A stretch of 64,000 bases of DNA, taken from positions 124,001 to 188,000 of the forward strand of contig CAZAMB010000003.1 of the NCBI GenBank assembly GCA_964486335.1, read 5' to 3'. The DNA comes from CAZAMB01 sp964486335 (GTDB lineage Bacteria > Planctomycetota > Phycisphaerae > UBA1845). The notes beneath the pieces were generated by a model, which made no database searches, was not told the DNA's origin, and saw only the letters and a program-made list of their open reading frames with translations. Shown here in pieces: positions 52,941-61,797 of this stretch. The position numbers were made by a program, and so were the translations under genes. Position 1 is the first letter of the stretch. Each line of letters opens with the position of its first letter.

Positions 52941-53266
52941 CCACATCGGCTGACAAAGCAAAAAAATGCTCATCAATGAATCATCCACTTTGTCAATTGT
53001 TGGCGGTGTAGCCCCGCCAACTTCACGTTTGACGCTCGTTGGAATCGGCCCTGATACATGGATTTGAAGTTAAGACGACGAGTTATGAATGAGACTAAAG
53101 CTGTGGATCGTTGTTGAAAAACCCCTCGTCCAAACGCTTGGAACCGTTGCCAAATCGGAAGCCCCAGATGCTTCAATTGCTGAGAAACACTACAAATACC
53201 GCCCGTCTTTCCTGATGCCGTGAAATCTGGGAAGATGGGCTTCGCGTTGGGGGTAGGGTTCATGAA
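52941..53266. other. Intergenic region before the sigma-kinase operon
   Basis: About 330 bp with no supported gene; a 96-codon minus-strand frame at 52973-53263 has no ribosome site or recognisable sequence. The region should contain the promoter for the ECF sigma gene, but no clear sigma70 motif was found. Confidence 0.4.
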
Positions 53267-53896
53267 ATGTCTGAGTCACCCGGACAGATCACTAATCTCT
53301 TGATAGCGGCCCACGCGGGTACGCCTGGAGCATTCGATGAATTGATCGGCTTAGTTTACCACCAATTACGGCAAATCGCGGGCACGCAACGGGTCTTGCG
53401 CGGGCAGGACCACTTCCTAAAAAAGACAGCACTGGTTCACGAGGCATATATTCGCTTGTTTACCAGAGACATGGAGACATGGGAAAACAGGAGTTGTTTT
53501 TTCTGGGCTGCCTCGCGAGCGATGCATGATATTCTGGTGGAAGAGGCCCGTCGTATTTGTGCTCAAAAGCGAGGAGGCGGTCGGAAATTCGCGGCCATCA
53601 CCGAAGATGTCGCCGTTCAGCAGCGGGAGGAGTCAAAGGAACTGATCAGCTTCGATGAAGCGCTGACGCAACTCAGAGAAGTCGCCCCGGGATCGGCCGA
53701 TGTCGTCATGCTCCGCTTCTTTGGCGGATTGAGTCATCGAGAAACAGCGGAAATGCTAGGGATCGCTCATTCAACGGTTCGAACCCGCTGGATCTTCGCC
53801 CGGGCATGGCTGCACCGATACCTGACAGAAAAAAAGCCGGGTTTAGATGGTACCGAAGCGAACACCTCGATCGGCATATTGCGGCTAATAAGGTAA
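53267..53896 (+). CDS. ECF sigma factor, TIGR02999 (Sig-70_X6) type
   Basis: A 209-residue sigma-70 family protein. Region 2 has KTALVHEAYIRLF, ENRSCFFWAASRAM and ILVEEARRICAQKRGGG, a pattern typical of the planctomycete-rich TIGR02999 group. Region 4 follows (VVMLRFFGGLSHRETAEMLG, STVRTRWIFARAWL). It directs RNA polymerase to a special promoter set. No anti-sigma factor is adjacent; instead the stop overlaps the start of a protein kinase (TAATG), so phosphorylation is the probable control. Its C-terminal ~20 residues beyond region 4 are poorly conserved in type. Confidence 0.9.
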   Translation: MSESPGQITNLLIAAHAGTPGAFDELIGLVYHQLRQIAGTQRVLRGQDHFLKKTALVHEAYIRLFTRDMETWENRSCFFWAASRAMHDILVEEARRICAQKRGGGRKFAAITEDVAVQQREESKELISFDEALTQLREVAPGSADVVMLRFFGGLSHRETAEMLGIAHSTVRTRWIFARAWLHRYLTEKKPGLDGTEANTSIGILRLIR

Positions 53897-56109
53897 TGAC
53901 TCCGTTCAAAGGCAATGAAGTCGAAGAACTTTTTAGCGAGAGCCTGCATTTGGCGTCTCGGGACCGCCAAGATTACGTCTTGAATTCAGGCAAGTCAAAG
54001 GCAATCCGCGACGAAGTCCTTCAACTTCTAGAGCACGATCGACAGGCCGGAAGCTTCTTATCCAAACCGGTCGTGGATACGTTTGCATCCCTTGCGCAGC
54101 GAATTGGTAGCGAGATTGCTGAATTCCGCTTGGTCCGTGAACTCGGTCGTGGAGCGATGGGCATCGTCTACCTGGCAGAAGACCGCTCACTTGATCGCAA
54201 GACAGCGATCAAAATTCTCAATCCGACCCTGACGGGTTCCAAGAAAGCGGTCGAACGATTTCGAAGGGAAGCCCAGGCAGCGGCCCGGTTGAAGCATACC
54301 TCCATTGTACCTATTTATCGATACGGGGAGGATCGGGGCACTCATTTCATTGCGATGGAGTTCGTCGAGGGGGAAGCTTTGGACCGTCAGTTGGGTTCGC
54401 TTCGATCAACAGTTTGTGATAGTGAAGCGAATTACCCGAATCGTCTAGATCATCGCGGTCATCAAATCGGCGGTACGACTGCGGATCCGCAATACGTTCA
54501 TCGCTGTGCCCGAATCGCCTGCTCCGTTTCCCAAGGTTTGGAAACCGCCCATCAGTCGGGCATTCTGCATCGTGATGTGAAGCCTTCCAATATCCTGATC
54601 GACTCCTCGGGAAGTCCTCGTCTAACGGATTTTGGCATTGCGCGGCTTTGCGACGAAGAACGACTGACTCTCTCTGGTGACGTTGCCGGCACGTTCCAAT
54701 ACATGAGCCCCGAACAGGTGGATGGGAGTGTATTGGACCGCCGGACAGACGTTTTTTCTCTCGGCGTGGTTCTCTACGAGATGCTCACGCTTGAACCGCC
54801 GTTTCGGGGACCCAGCGTATCTGCGCTCACGCGGGCGATACGCGAGACCGATCCAGTCCCCGTACGAACGTTGAATCCTGCCGTTCCCCGTAAATTGGCG
54901 ACGATCTGCCACAAAGCGCTGGAAAAGAAGCCAATTCACCGGTACCCGACGGCGGCGCACCTGGCGGCCGACCTCGATTGTTTCCTCTCGGGCGAACCGA
55001 TCATGGCAAGACCGGCCACGGCGGTTCGACGAATCGGTAAGTGGTTCAATCGACGCAAGAACCTCAGCATGGCATTGGTAGCTGTGCTTCTTGTGGGTTC
55101 GCTGGGGGTTGCTGGAGGACTACGCCTCCAACACCGGTGGCAATCCATGGCGTCGATTTCAATCAGACCGAAGGATGGCTCCAAGGATTTGACCGCTTTT
55201 CTTCGTCGTTGGAACGGGGATCTTCTTCGCTTTGATGCCGCCCAGGTTCTTGGTCCACTCCCTATAGACTCACTCGTGATTGAACCCGGTCCGTGCCGAT
55301 TCGTGTTGCGAGATCAAACGGGAGCGTTCCTGGAGTTTGACGACGTTTTGGAGCCCGGCTCCGAAGTCGACAAGATCGTCGACTTTGACGCTGCATCCAG
55401 ATCGTTCGACGACATGGTCTACATTCCTCCGGGGCAATATACCATTCGTCGCGGAGAACAAAATGATGACGTAGTCGACGAGCAGGTCGAGTTGGAAGGC
55501 TTTTATTTAGATCGTACGAAAGTATCCAACGCCCAATACCATCATTTCGTCCAGGAAACCGGCCATCCAATGCCCAAACATTGGTTGTTGTTCGGATACG
55601 ATGAATCGCTTGCGGACCGCCCGGTTGTCGGCGTAAACCTCGCCGACGCGCAAGCCTTCGCGATGTGGTACGGCAAGCGACTTCCCACGGCTGCGGAATG
55701 GGAGGCGGCTGCTCGCTCGCCGGATGGTCGATTATATCCGTGGGGTCGACTGGAAGATGCGCCTCAGTCGGCTTTTCCCGATTATGATGCCTTGGTTGCG
55801 ACACAGAACAGCGGACCTCAATCGCAGTACGAGAACTATGTTCAAAGGACGACAGCCGTAACCAACGACTCCGCCCCTCAAGAGGATACCGGCCTGTTGC
55901 AGTTGTTGAGCAACGTGCTTGAATTGACCGCAACTGTTTCATCAACCGACCCAGGTCACATCATCATCAAGGGCGGCTATTGGTCGAGTCATCCTCAACA
56001 TACCGAACTTAGAACCGTCATTACTTACCCCCGCGTGGGGAGCACGCTGACACTAGGTTTCCGGTGTGCGCGAAGCCAAGAGGCAGCAAGAACCAACCAG
56101 GAGGAGTGA
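53896..56109 (+). CDS. Transmembrane Ser/Thr protein kinase with FGE/SUMF1-like domain
   Basis: A 737-residue protein. ATG 53896 shares one base with the sigma stop. An N-terminal helical segment of about 75 residues precedes a Hanks-type kinase: GRGAMGIVYLAED (P-loop), AIKIL (Lys), HRDVKPSNIL (catalytic loop), TDFGIARL (DFG) and YMSPEQ. It looks active. One transmembrane helix follows at about residue 395 (LVAVLLVGSLGVAGGL). Outside is a beta domain and then a formylglycine-generating-enzyme-like fold (FYLDRTKVSNAQYHHFV, GKRLPTAAEWEAAARSPDGR, LYPWG, LGFRCAR). The active-site cysteine pair of true FGE is not evident, so this part may be a ligand-binding sensor. It likely senses an envelope signal and controls the coupled sigma factor. 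Confidence 0.9.
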   Translation: MTPFKGNEVEELFSESLHLASRDRQDYVLNSGKSKAIRDEVLQLLEHDRQAGSFLSKPVVDTFASLAQRIGSEIAEFRLVRELGRGAMGIVYLAEDRSLDRKTAIKILNPTLTGSKKAVERFRREAQAAARLKHTSIVPIYRYGEDRGTHFIAMEFVEGEALDRQLGSLRSTVCDSEANYPNRLDHRGHQIGGTTADPQYVHRCARIACSVSQGLETAHQSGILHRDVKPSNILIDSSGSPRLTDFGIARLCDEERLTLSGDVAGTFQYMSPEQVDGSVLDRRTDVFSLGVVLYEMLTLEPPFRGPSVSALTRAIRETDPVPVRTLNPAVPRKLATICHKALEKKPIHRYPTAAHLAADLDCFLSGEPIMARPATAVRRIGKWFNRRKNLSMALVAVLLVGSLGVAGGLRLQHRWQSMASISIRPKDGSKDLTAFLRRWNGDLLRFDAAQVLGPLPIDSLVIEPGPCRFVLRDQTGAFLEFDDVLEPGSEVDKIVDFDAASRSFDDMVYIPPGQYTIRRGEQNDDVVDEQVELEGFYLDRTKVSNAQYHHFVQETGHPMPKHWLLFGYDESLADRPVVGVNLADAQAFAMWYGKRLPTAAEWEAAARSPDGRLYPWGRLEDAPQSAFPDYDALVATQNSGPQSQYENYVQRTTAVTNDSAPQEDTGLLQLLSNVLELTATVSSTDPGHIIIKGGYWSSHPQHTELRTVITYPRVGSTLTLGFRCARSQEAARTNQEE

Positions 56110-56113
56110 GATC

Positions 56114-56551
56114 ATGCCGAGTGCGGACTACTACGTCAACGTCTATTGGGAAGCTGTTCCCTACTCTGATACCTACTATTTGCTATCAGATCAGGATAAA
56201 GCACAGGTCAACGCGATTCTCGTGAACGCCGTCAACGCCCTCGTCCCATTACAACAACAGAAAAACTGGCGAAATCTCTATTTTCCAAATAGAAGTTACG
56301 ATGACATCCTTGTTCAGATCAATTCAATGCTGATGGCTCAAGTGGTTCCACCGCCTGGAAAGGTGCTGGTACTCGCCGCACCGCAGGCTGTATATTGGAA
56401 GCCTACGTCGCTCGGCCATCAGATAATCTATTTTGCCAATTTGGCCGATTCGCCGGGAGGGACGGCGGCGGCGTGGGAGATTCCCGCGACCTACAACAAC
56501 GTTACTCACCGAGCGCGGATGGGTCTGGCCTACGAATGCATCCTTGCCTGA
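56114..56551 (+). CDS. Hypothetical protein of the sigma-kinase operon
   Basis: A 145-residue protein starting at ATG 56114, 4 bp after the kinase stop, with AGGAGGAG as ribosome site inside the kinase end. It begins MPSADYYVNVYWEAVPYSDT. A helical middle (KAQVNAILVNAVNALVPLQQ) and a later beta-rich part (VLVLAAPQAVYWKP, QIIYFANLADSPGG) are visible. No signal peptide or known domain. The tight spacing says it is made together with the kinase and sigma factor; it may be a regulated effector or a partner of the next gene. Confidence 0.7.
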   Translation: MPSADYYVNVYWEAVPYSDTYYLLSDQDKAQVNAILVNAVNALVPLQQQKNWRNLYFPNRSYDDILVQINSMLMAQVVPPPGKVLVLAAPQAVYWKPTSLGHQIIYFANLADSPGGTAAAWEIPATYNNVTHRARMGLAYECILA

Positions 56552-56642
56552 TATCGGCCGGGGCGATTTGGCCAATGCCGAAATTGGAATTCGTACCCAA
56601 ATTGATGCTTGAAGAGCATCCGCTTCAACGGCGCGAGTATTC

Positions 56643-57401
56643 TTGAGTTTCTCATCCGACAAACGGTCTTCAGATCTCGTCGTAAGACGTATGGGGCGGC
56701 GTTATTTTTCGCAATTGGACCGGCTGACCAATCCTGCGTACGGCGCGGTCGACGGCGAACGTGTCCGTGCGATCCAGGGGTTATTGGAAACTCTAAAGCA
56801 CCGAGTGCTGATGCGCGGAGCGCTTCATCCGAATCGCCTGTCGAAGCTGCCGAGTTATTCGCGTGTAGGCGTTCTTGCAATTTCCAAGCTGATGAACGCA
56901 ACCATGCAGGAGGTTTTCGGCACTCCACTCACGTCACCATCAAACCTAGAAACGATCGGCGCAACGCACGATTTGTTTTCATGGGGAGGACTTCGCACTC
57001 CGCAGACACGAGGCATTCGCACCCCCAATAACATTCCGGACAGTGCGATGATCTTCTTCTTCCCTGAATTCGCGCACCTGGCCATCGAACTCGGATTCGA
57101 TGCCGTAAACTGGAGCGCACTTCTTCCGATGCTGACGAGAATGCCGGCGCTTTATGTGGCAGCGCATGAGCTTCATGATGCTGAGTGGCTCCCGAAGCCG
57201 TTCGATGAGCTCGGTCCGCCGCCGAGCTGCAATCCATTTGAAATCGCACTCATTGCGCATGCCTCGAAGCTCCGCAAAGAATACGAACTTATGGGCAAAG
57301 GCGATCTCGAACAAGTTCTTGGCAAACTTGCTGCGAAGGCCTTTGATGACGTAGGTGATGATTCGATCGAACACGGTTTTGGCCTGCTCCCCAAGATTTG
57401 A
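56643..57401 (+). CDS. Hypothetical protein, 3' end replaced by IS sequence
   Basis: A 252-codon frame from TTG 56643; ATG 56691 (MGRRYFSQLDRLTN) is an alternative start. It contains a polar helical first part, GALHPNRLSKLPSYSRVGVL, and a central part FFFPEFAHLAIELGFDAVNW. No domain is recognised and no signal peptide is seen. The last six codons and the stop (GLLPKI) lie inside the end of the IS3 fragment that begins at 57380, so the native C-terminus is probably lost. It follows the sigma-kinase operon on the same strand after 91 bp. Confidence 0.6.
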   Translation: MSFSSDKRSSDLVVRRMGRRYFSQLDRLTNPAYGAVDGERVRAIQGLLETLKHRVLMRGALHPNRLSKLPSYSRVGVLAISKLMNATMQEVFGTPLTSPSNLETIGATHDLFSWGGLRTPQTRGIRTPNNIPDSAMIFFFPEFAHLAIELGFDAVNWSALLPMLTRMPALYVAAHELHDAEWLPKPFDELGPPPSCNPFEIALIAHASKLRKEYELMGKGDLEQVLGKLAAKAFDDVGDDSIEHGFGLLPKI

Positions 57402-57668
57402 TCCAGGTGTTATGAGAGTCCAGCCGCCTCGGGACGGGGCAGGGAGGATTCTCGATGAATCGCAAGAGGCACAGTCCCGAGCAGATCATTCGCAAGCTGC
57501 GGGACGCGGATCGGATGCTGTCGGAGGGCAAGGAAATCGCCGCGGTCTGCCAGGTTTTGGAGGTTGCGAAAGCGACCTTCCACCGCTGGCGGAACCAGTA
57601 CGGCGGGATGAAGGGCGATGAGGCCAAACGGCTCAAGGAGCTGGAGATCGAGAACGGTCGGCTCACGC
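57380..57668 (+). mobile_element. IS3-family element fragment (left end and part of orfA)
   Basis: About 289 bp nearly identical to the minus-strand left end of the complete IS at 52678-52390, but in the opposite direction. It begins TGGCCTGCTCCCC, continues through TATGAGAGTCC and the orfA start, and stops matching after GGCTCACGC in mid-orfA. It is therefore a remnant of a second copy. Confidence 0.85.
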
Positions 57669-57694
57669 CGGTAACATGTGTCAGGAGACTCTAG
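57455..57694 (+). pseudogene. Truncated IS3 OrfA
   Basis: Matches residues 1 to about 71 of the intact OrfA at 52325-52603 (one visible change, KDLEIEN to KELEIEN). It then runs into unrelated sequence (PVTCVRRL) and a stop. No orfB follows, so it cannot move by itself. Confidence 0.88.
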
Positions 57695-57942
57695 CTTCAG
57701 CGTTCGAGAATTAACCCAAACGTCGAGTAAGTAACGAGTTGAACCGGTGGTCGACGGCGTGCGCCGTCGAACGGCATGGTGGGGCGGCTTCCCCGGCGGC
57801 ACCAAGCAACAACGTTCCGGCTGCAATTCCGTCAAACAAAGACACCAAAGTGACACCAAACGCCGATCTCGGCGCGTTTCAGGTCGGGTACAAGCTACGG
57901 AGATTCGACGTAGGTCTTGGCGGGGTTGGCACTTACGACGAA
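57669..57942 (+). other. Gene-poor spacer, possible integrase-tail remnant
   Basis: About 270 bp between the IS fragment and tRNA-Val. The frame at 57739-57940 (CAVERHGGAASPAAPSNNVP, then SNKDTKVTPNADLG) has the look of the low-complexity C-terminal tail of a tyrosine recombinase (AVER..., DTK). No catalytic residues are left. The last codons of this frame simply read antisense tRNA. This is a weak reading, not a gene call. Confidence 0.2.
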
Positions 57943-58016
57943 TGGGCGATACAGGACTTGAACCTGTGACCTCCTGCGTGTCGAGCAGGCGCTCTAGCCA
58001 ACTGAGCTAATCGCCC
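57943..58016 (-). tRNA. tRNA-Val (anticodon GAC)
   Basis: On the minus strand the acceptor stem GGGCGAT pairs with ATCGCCC, with discriminator A. The D-arm (GCTC/GAGC), the anticodon stem CCTGC/GCAGG with loop TCGACAC (anticodon GAC) and the T-arm ACAGG-TTCAAGT-CCTGT are all present. CCA is not encoded. It lies at the right edge of the accessory region. Confidence 0.95.
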
Positions 58017-58364
58017 CGGTTCGGTACGTTACCCGTTGGAGGTGCTGTTGTCCATGAATCCGAACTCGAGTTTTTTGTTTGCCGATGGAGGCGCATGATG
58101 GCCGATGACTCGTGCCCTGCAATTGGCTAGCCTGCCGATGGTCTTGCTCTTGGATCGATCGCTGTGACGGAATTTGACGCACATGGCCGCAAGTTCCGTC
58201 CCTGGCAATTCGAGGGTCACTTTGCGTTGTTCGGCGCTCGAAGCGCCGGTTGAGGCGAATGCCCGGCCGAGTTGCGATCGCTGGCCCTCCTCCCATTGAC
58301 TCTCCGGTCGGTCTTCGGTCAGATCACCCGTGGAGCGAGTCAAACGAACGCAGGAGAGGTGATC
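58017..58364. other. Intergenic region
   Basis: About 350 bp between tRNA-Val and the C45-like gene. Minus-strand frames overlap here but none has a ribosome site or recognisable sequence. It should hold the tRNA promoter on the minus strand and the promoter of the following gene; no clear motif was found. Confidence 0.4.
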
Positions 58365-61300
58365 ATGACGTCAATTCAAACCTGGCCGTGCCCGACATGG
58401 GTGTTGATCTTCGGCGTGGTTCTTTTTTTTACGCCATCGGAGTCATCGGGTGATCCGACTGAGCGCGTCAACGGCGGTTTTGAAGAAGTCGATCAGAGCA
58501 AGCGCCCGTTGGGCTGGCATTTTGATCCAGTCGCCTCTCCATCGGGTTTCGCGGTTCGCTCGGAATCCGTTCGGCCGCATGGCGGAACCTTGAGCCTGTT
58601 GTTGGAAGCACCAAGCCCCAGTTCTGTGGTTGTTTCCTCCGACCCTGTCGAGCTTCGTGTCGGGCGCGTGTATCGACTCAGCGGCTGGATTCGGACAGAG
58701 GGTGTTCGATCGGATGCCGCTTCGAAATATCCGACCGCCGTGCCGGCGTGCCTGACGATGGAGTCATTTCCGTTTACGAATCATTCGTCCGCCGTGGGCG
58801 GCGATTCGGACTGGACGCGTGTCGAGTCGCTTTTTGTCGCAACGCGAGGCCGAGACCGCATTCGACTTCATCTTGGCCACAACGGAACGGCAATGGGCAA
58901 AGCCTGGTTTGACGACATCCGATTGGAGGAGGTCGAGGACATTGCCGAGTTCATCCCGATGGAGACGGTTCGATGGTCGGGAAATGGATACCGGTACGAT
59001 GATCGAGGGTGGATTTTTGTTCATATCGAGGGTGAGCCCTACGAGCGCGGCTACCAATATGGATCGCTCGTGGCCGATGAAATCGTTCAGTACATCACCA
59101 AGCTGGCCGTGGAGCAAAACGAAGCGAATCCCGCGGCGGGCTGGCAGACTCTCCGGTTTGAAACCGACGCTCTATTCCTGCGAGGCTACGACTCGGAGTT
59201 CCTCACGGAAATGAAGGGCATCGCCGACGGGGCGGCCAACGCCAAGGGCAAGTACGACGGTCGTCCGCTCGACCTGCTGGACATCGTCACGGTTAATTCA
59301 GTGGTCGATCTCGGACAACTGCACAGCGCGCTGGAAGTCACTCCGCATGCCTTGACCGGAGAAAACTTTCTCGCCGCTGAACAAGAAATGAAAATCAGGG
59401 AGGACAACCTCAAGTGCTCGGCGTTCGCCGCCACGGGTCCCGCCACGGTCGACGGGCAGGTCGTCTTCGGGCAGATTTTCATGTGGAGCGGTTACACCGG
59501 GGTTCATTGGAACGTGCTATGCGACATTCAACCGACGACGGGGCATCGATTCGTGCAGCATACGTTTCCCGGTGGAATTCACTCTGGCGCGGACTTTTAC
59601 ATTAACTCCGCGGGCATCGTGATCGGCGAAACGACGGTTTCCCAGACGCCGTTCGAGCCCGATTCGACGCCGCAGTCCAATCGAATTCGCAAGGCTGCTC
59701 AGTATGCCTCGTCCATTGACGACGTCGAGCGGATTCTGTGGGAGGGCAACAACGGCATGTACACCAACGATTGGCCGATCGCCGACATCAAGACCGGCGA
59801 AGTGGCCATTCTGCTGCTGGGCACGCATCGAAAGAAGCTCTGGCGAACAAGCGAAGACTTATCACCATTTGGAACGCCGGGGTTTCTCTGGGCGAACAAC
59901 AACAACCGCGACGATGAAGTCCGCAAGGAATACGTCGCCCATCCCGAAGGCCGGCCGTTCGACCTTGTCTTTTCCGCGTGGAATCGTGACGTCGCGTTTA
60001 ACGAGTTCTACCAGCGATTCAAGGGTAAGATCGATTCAACGACGGCGGTGAACATGTGGGCGTCATCGCCGATCAACCGGGCTCATGCGTGCGACGGGAA
60101 GATCACGACAACGGAGATGGCTCGGGAGCTTGTCTTTCTCGCACATTACGGAAAGGTCACGTTGCGCGAGAAGTTTCCGCAGAAAGACAACCGAATTATG
60201 CCCGATCGCCCCGGCGCAATTCCGCATCTCAGTCTCGGCTACTCGGTCGCCAGTCCGATCTATGTCACCGAAAAACTCAAAGAGGCTCGAGACGCGGGTC
60301 GGTGGACGAAACCAGCGAAACTCGATGAGCCGATCCTCGAACTCGGTGATCTAAAATCCGAGTTTGCAATTGATCGCGATCTGCTTTGGCGGCGAACCGT
60401 GTATCCGGCAACCTCCGCAGAACATTGGTTCGTCAGCGCGTCGGCGGCCTACTGGAAGATGCTTTCCGATCTCGACAATTCAAAGGGCGGCAAGGAAGGC
60501 GCGGATCAACCGTCGCCGGTGGAGAAGCTTTCGCAAGAACTTGCACATTTGAACCGTCGATACCTCTATACGGTTTCGCGCGAGGCGGATGCACCGGCCG
60601 TGAAGGCTGAACGTTCGTACGACCGTTACGGTCCCTATCAGATTCCTCGAATCAAGGGGACGTTCGCGCTTCATCAGCTTCGGCTTCTTCTCGGCACGGA
60701 AAGGTTTCTGACCGTGATGCGTTCGGTGCACGAACGATTCGCAGAGAAGAATATGACCAATGCAGAGTTTTTGTCCGCGGTGCAAGAGAGCGCGAATCCA
60801 GCGGCAGAGGAGCTGGTTCGGCAATGGATCGAGCGCGAGGGCTTGCCGCGATTGAATCCTTCTGCGGCGGTTGCCCAGACGGATACTGGTCAATGGGAGG
60901 TTCGGCTGAAAGTCATGCAAGTCGGCGAACCGTATCACGTCTTAACGCATGTGTCGTTCGACGTTGGAAAGGCTCGCAATCTGCGGCGTATCGAGATTGT
61001 CAAAGGCGAGTTCGAAGAGGTGTTCACCTTTGACGCCGAACCGAAGAAAATAGAATTCAACATTCTGAACGACGTCCCGGTCGGAAATCCGAACTACTAT
61101 GTTTGGCAGAATCTGATCGACGATTTCGACGACGTGTTGATCGTGTACGGGACAGCGCGGCAGGACGAGGCCAATCATACGCTTGCCCGCCGATGGCAAG
61201 AGACCGTGGCCAACGCCTACCTGGAGATTCTTCCGCCACTGGTCAAGGACTCGGAGCTGACGGCTGAGCAGGCCGCGAGCCACGATCTGATCGTGTTGGG

Positions 61301-61619
61301 AACGCTCAACGACAATTATCTTTTCACGACCCTTCCATCGTCGATCCCGGTGAGGTTTGGCATTAACCATTTTGAATGGCGCGGAGCGGTCCACGGCGAT
61401 CCGGACGATGGGCTGTTTCTTGTGACGCCGAATCCGTTCAACCCGGGTCGGGTAATGTACATCATCGCGGCGAACTCGGCACTGGAGCTTTACCAGATGA
61501 CCCGGCAATACACTCGCGACATTCCGTCCTGGGCGCGATTCAAAGGCGGAAAAGTTGTCGAGAAGGGCGTTCATCCGCCTGAGGAGTTTCTATTCGCGGG
61601 TCCGTTCGCGGCTCCGTGA
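58365..61619 (+). CDS. Secreted C45-like NTN-hydrolase fused to CBM-like and M1-like domains
   Basis: A 1084-residue protein; ATG 58365 has GAGGTGATC just upstream. Signal peptide (WVLIFGVVLFFTPSESSG). Residues ~30-190 resemble a carbohydrate-binding beta-sandwich (VNGGFEEVDQSKRPLGWHF, YRLSGWIRTEGVR). The middle is a C45/phospholipase B-like NTN-hydrolase: GEPYERGYQYGSLVADEI, NSVVDLGQ and the probable nucleophile Cys in LKCSAFAATGPAT, followed by GQVVFGQ. Known C45 members cut or transfer acyl groups on amides. The C-terminal ~300 residues recall the helical and beta parts of M1 peptidases (FLTVMRSVHERFAEKNMTNA, EELVRQWIEREGLP), but no HExxH zinc site is seen. The substrate is unknown. Confidence 0.75.
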   Translation: MTSIQTWPCPTWVLIFGVVLFFTPSESSGDPTERVNGGFEEVDQSKRPLGWHFDPVASPSGFAVRSESVRPHGGTLSLLLEAPSPSSVVVSSDPVELRVGRVYRLSGWIRTEGVRSDAASKYPTAVPACLTMESFPFTNHSSAVGGDSDWTRVESLFVATRGRDRIRLHLGHNGTAMGKAWFDDIRLEEVEDIAEFIPMETVRWSGNGYRYDDRGWIFVHIEGEPYERGYQYGSLVADEIVQYITKLAVEQNEANPAAGWQTLRFETDALFLRGYDSEFLTEMKGIADGAANAKGKYDGRPLDLLDIVTVNSVVDLGQLHSALEVTPHALTGENFLAAEQEMKIREDNLKCSAFAATGPATVDGQVVFGQIFMWSGYTGVHWNVLCDIQPTTGHRFVQHTFPGGIHSGADFYINSAGIVIGETTVSQTPFEPDSTPQSNRIRKAAQYASSIDDVERILWEGNNGMYTNDWPIADIKTGEVAILLLGTHRKKLWRTSEDLSPFGTPGFLWANNNNRDDEVRKEYVAHPEGRPFDLVFSAWNRDVAFNEFYQRFKGKIDSTTAVNMWASSPINRAHACDGKITTTEMARELVFLAHYGKVTLREKFPQKDNRIMPDRPGAIPHLSLGYSVASPIYVTEKLKEARDAGRWTKPAKLDEPILELGDLKSEFAIDRDLLWRRTVYPATSAEHWFVSASAAYWKMLSDLDNSKGGKEGADQPSPVEKLSQELAHLNRRYLYTVSREADAPAVKAERSYDRYGPYQIPRIKGTFALHQLRLLLGTERFLTVMRSVHERFAEKNMTNAEFLSAVQESANPAAEELVRQWIEREGLPRLNPSAAVAQTDTGQWEVRLKVMQVGEPYHVLTHVSFDVGKARNLRRIEIVKGEFEEVFTFDAEPKKIEFNILNDVPVGNPNYYVWQNLIDDFDDVLIVYGTARQDEANHTLARRWQETVANAYLEILPPLVKDSELTAEQAASHDLIVLGTLNDNYLFTTLPSSIPVRFGINHFEWRGAVHGDPDDGLFLVTPNPFNPGRVMYIIAANSALELYQMTRQYTRDIPSWARFKGGKVVEKGVHPPEEFLFAGPFAAP

Positions 61620-61724
61620 CATGCCGGTGAATCGCGGTGTTCCCATTCTCGATTTTGGGATCGCCAGTCCGAGGCGCGCCCATATTGCCCAAGGACGTTT
61701 TGACGGGTAGGGTAGCTGTTGCGC

Positions 61725-61797
61725 GGGGCCGTAGCTCAGTTGGGAGAGCGCCTGGTTTGCAACCAGGAGGTAGCGGGTTCGAACCCCGTCGGCTCCA
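61725..61797 (+). tRNA. tRNA-Ala (anticodon UGC)
   Basis: The acceptor GGGGCCG pairs with CGGCTCC (one G-T pair), with discriminator A at 61797. The D-arm is GCTC/GAGC. The anticodon stem CCTGG/CCAGG encloses TTTGCAA, so the anticodon is TGC. The T-arm is GCGGG-TTCGAAC-CCCGT. CCA is not encoded. Confidence 0.96.

Noticed and set aside
52973..53263. 96-codon minus-strand frame upstream of the ECF sigma gene
   Set aside because: No ribosome site, no recognised sequence, and it covers the probable sigma promoter region.
57747..58010. Plus-strand 87-codon frame ending in a GLEPVTSC-type sequence
   Set aside because: The ending is the antisense translation of tRNA-Val; this is a known false-gene pattern.
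58029..58343. 104-codon minus-strand frame after tRNA-Val
   Set aside because: No ribosome site or family signal; overlaps other equally weak frames.
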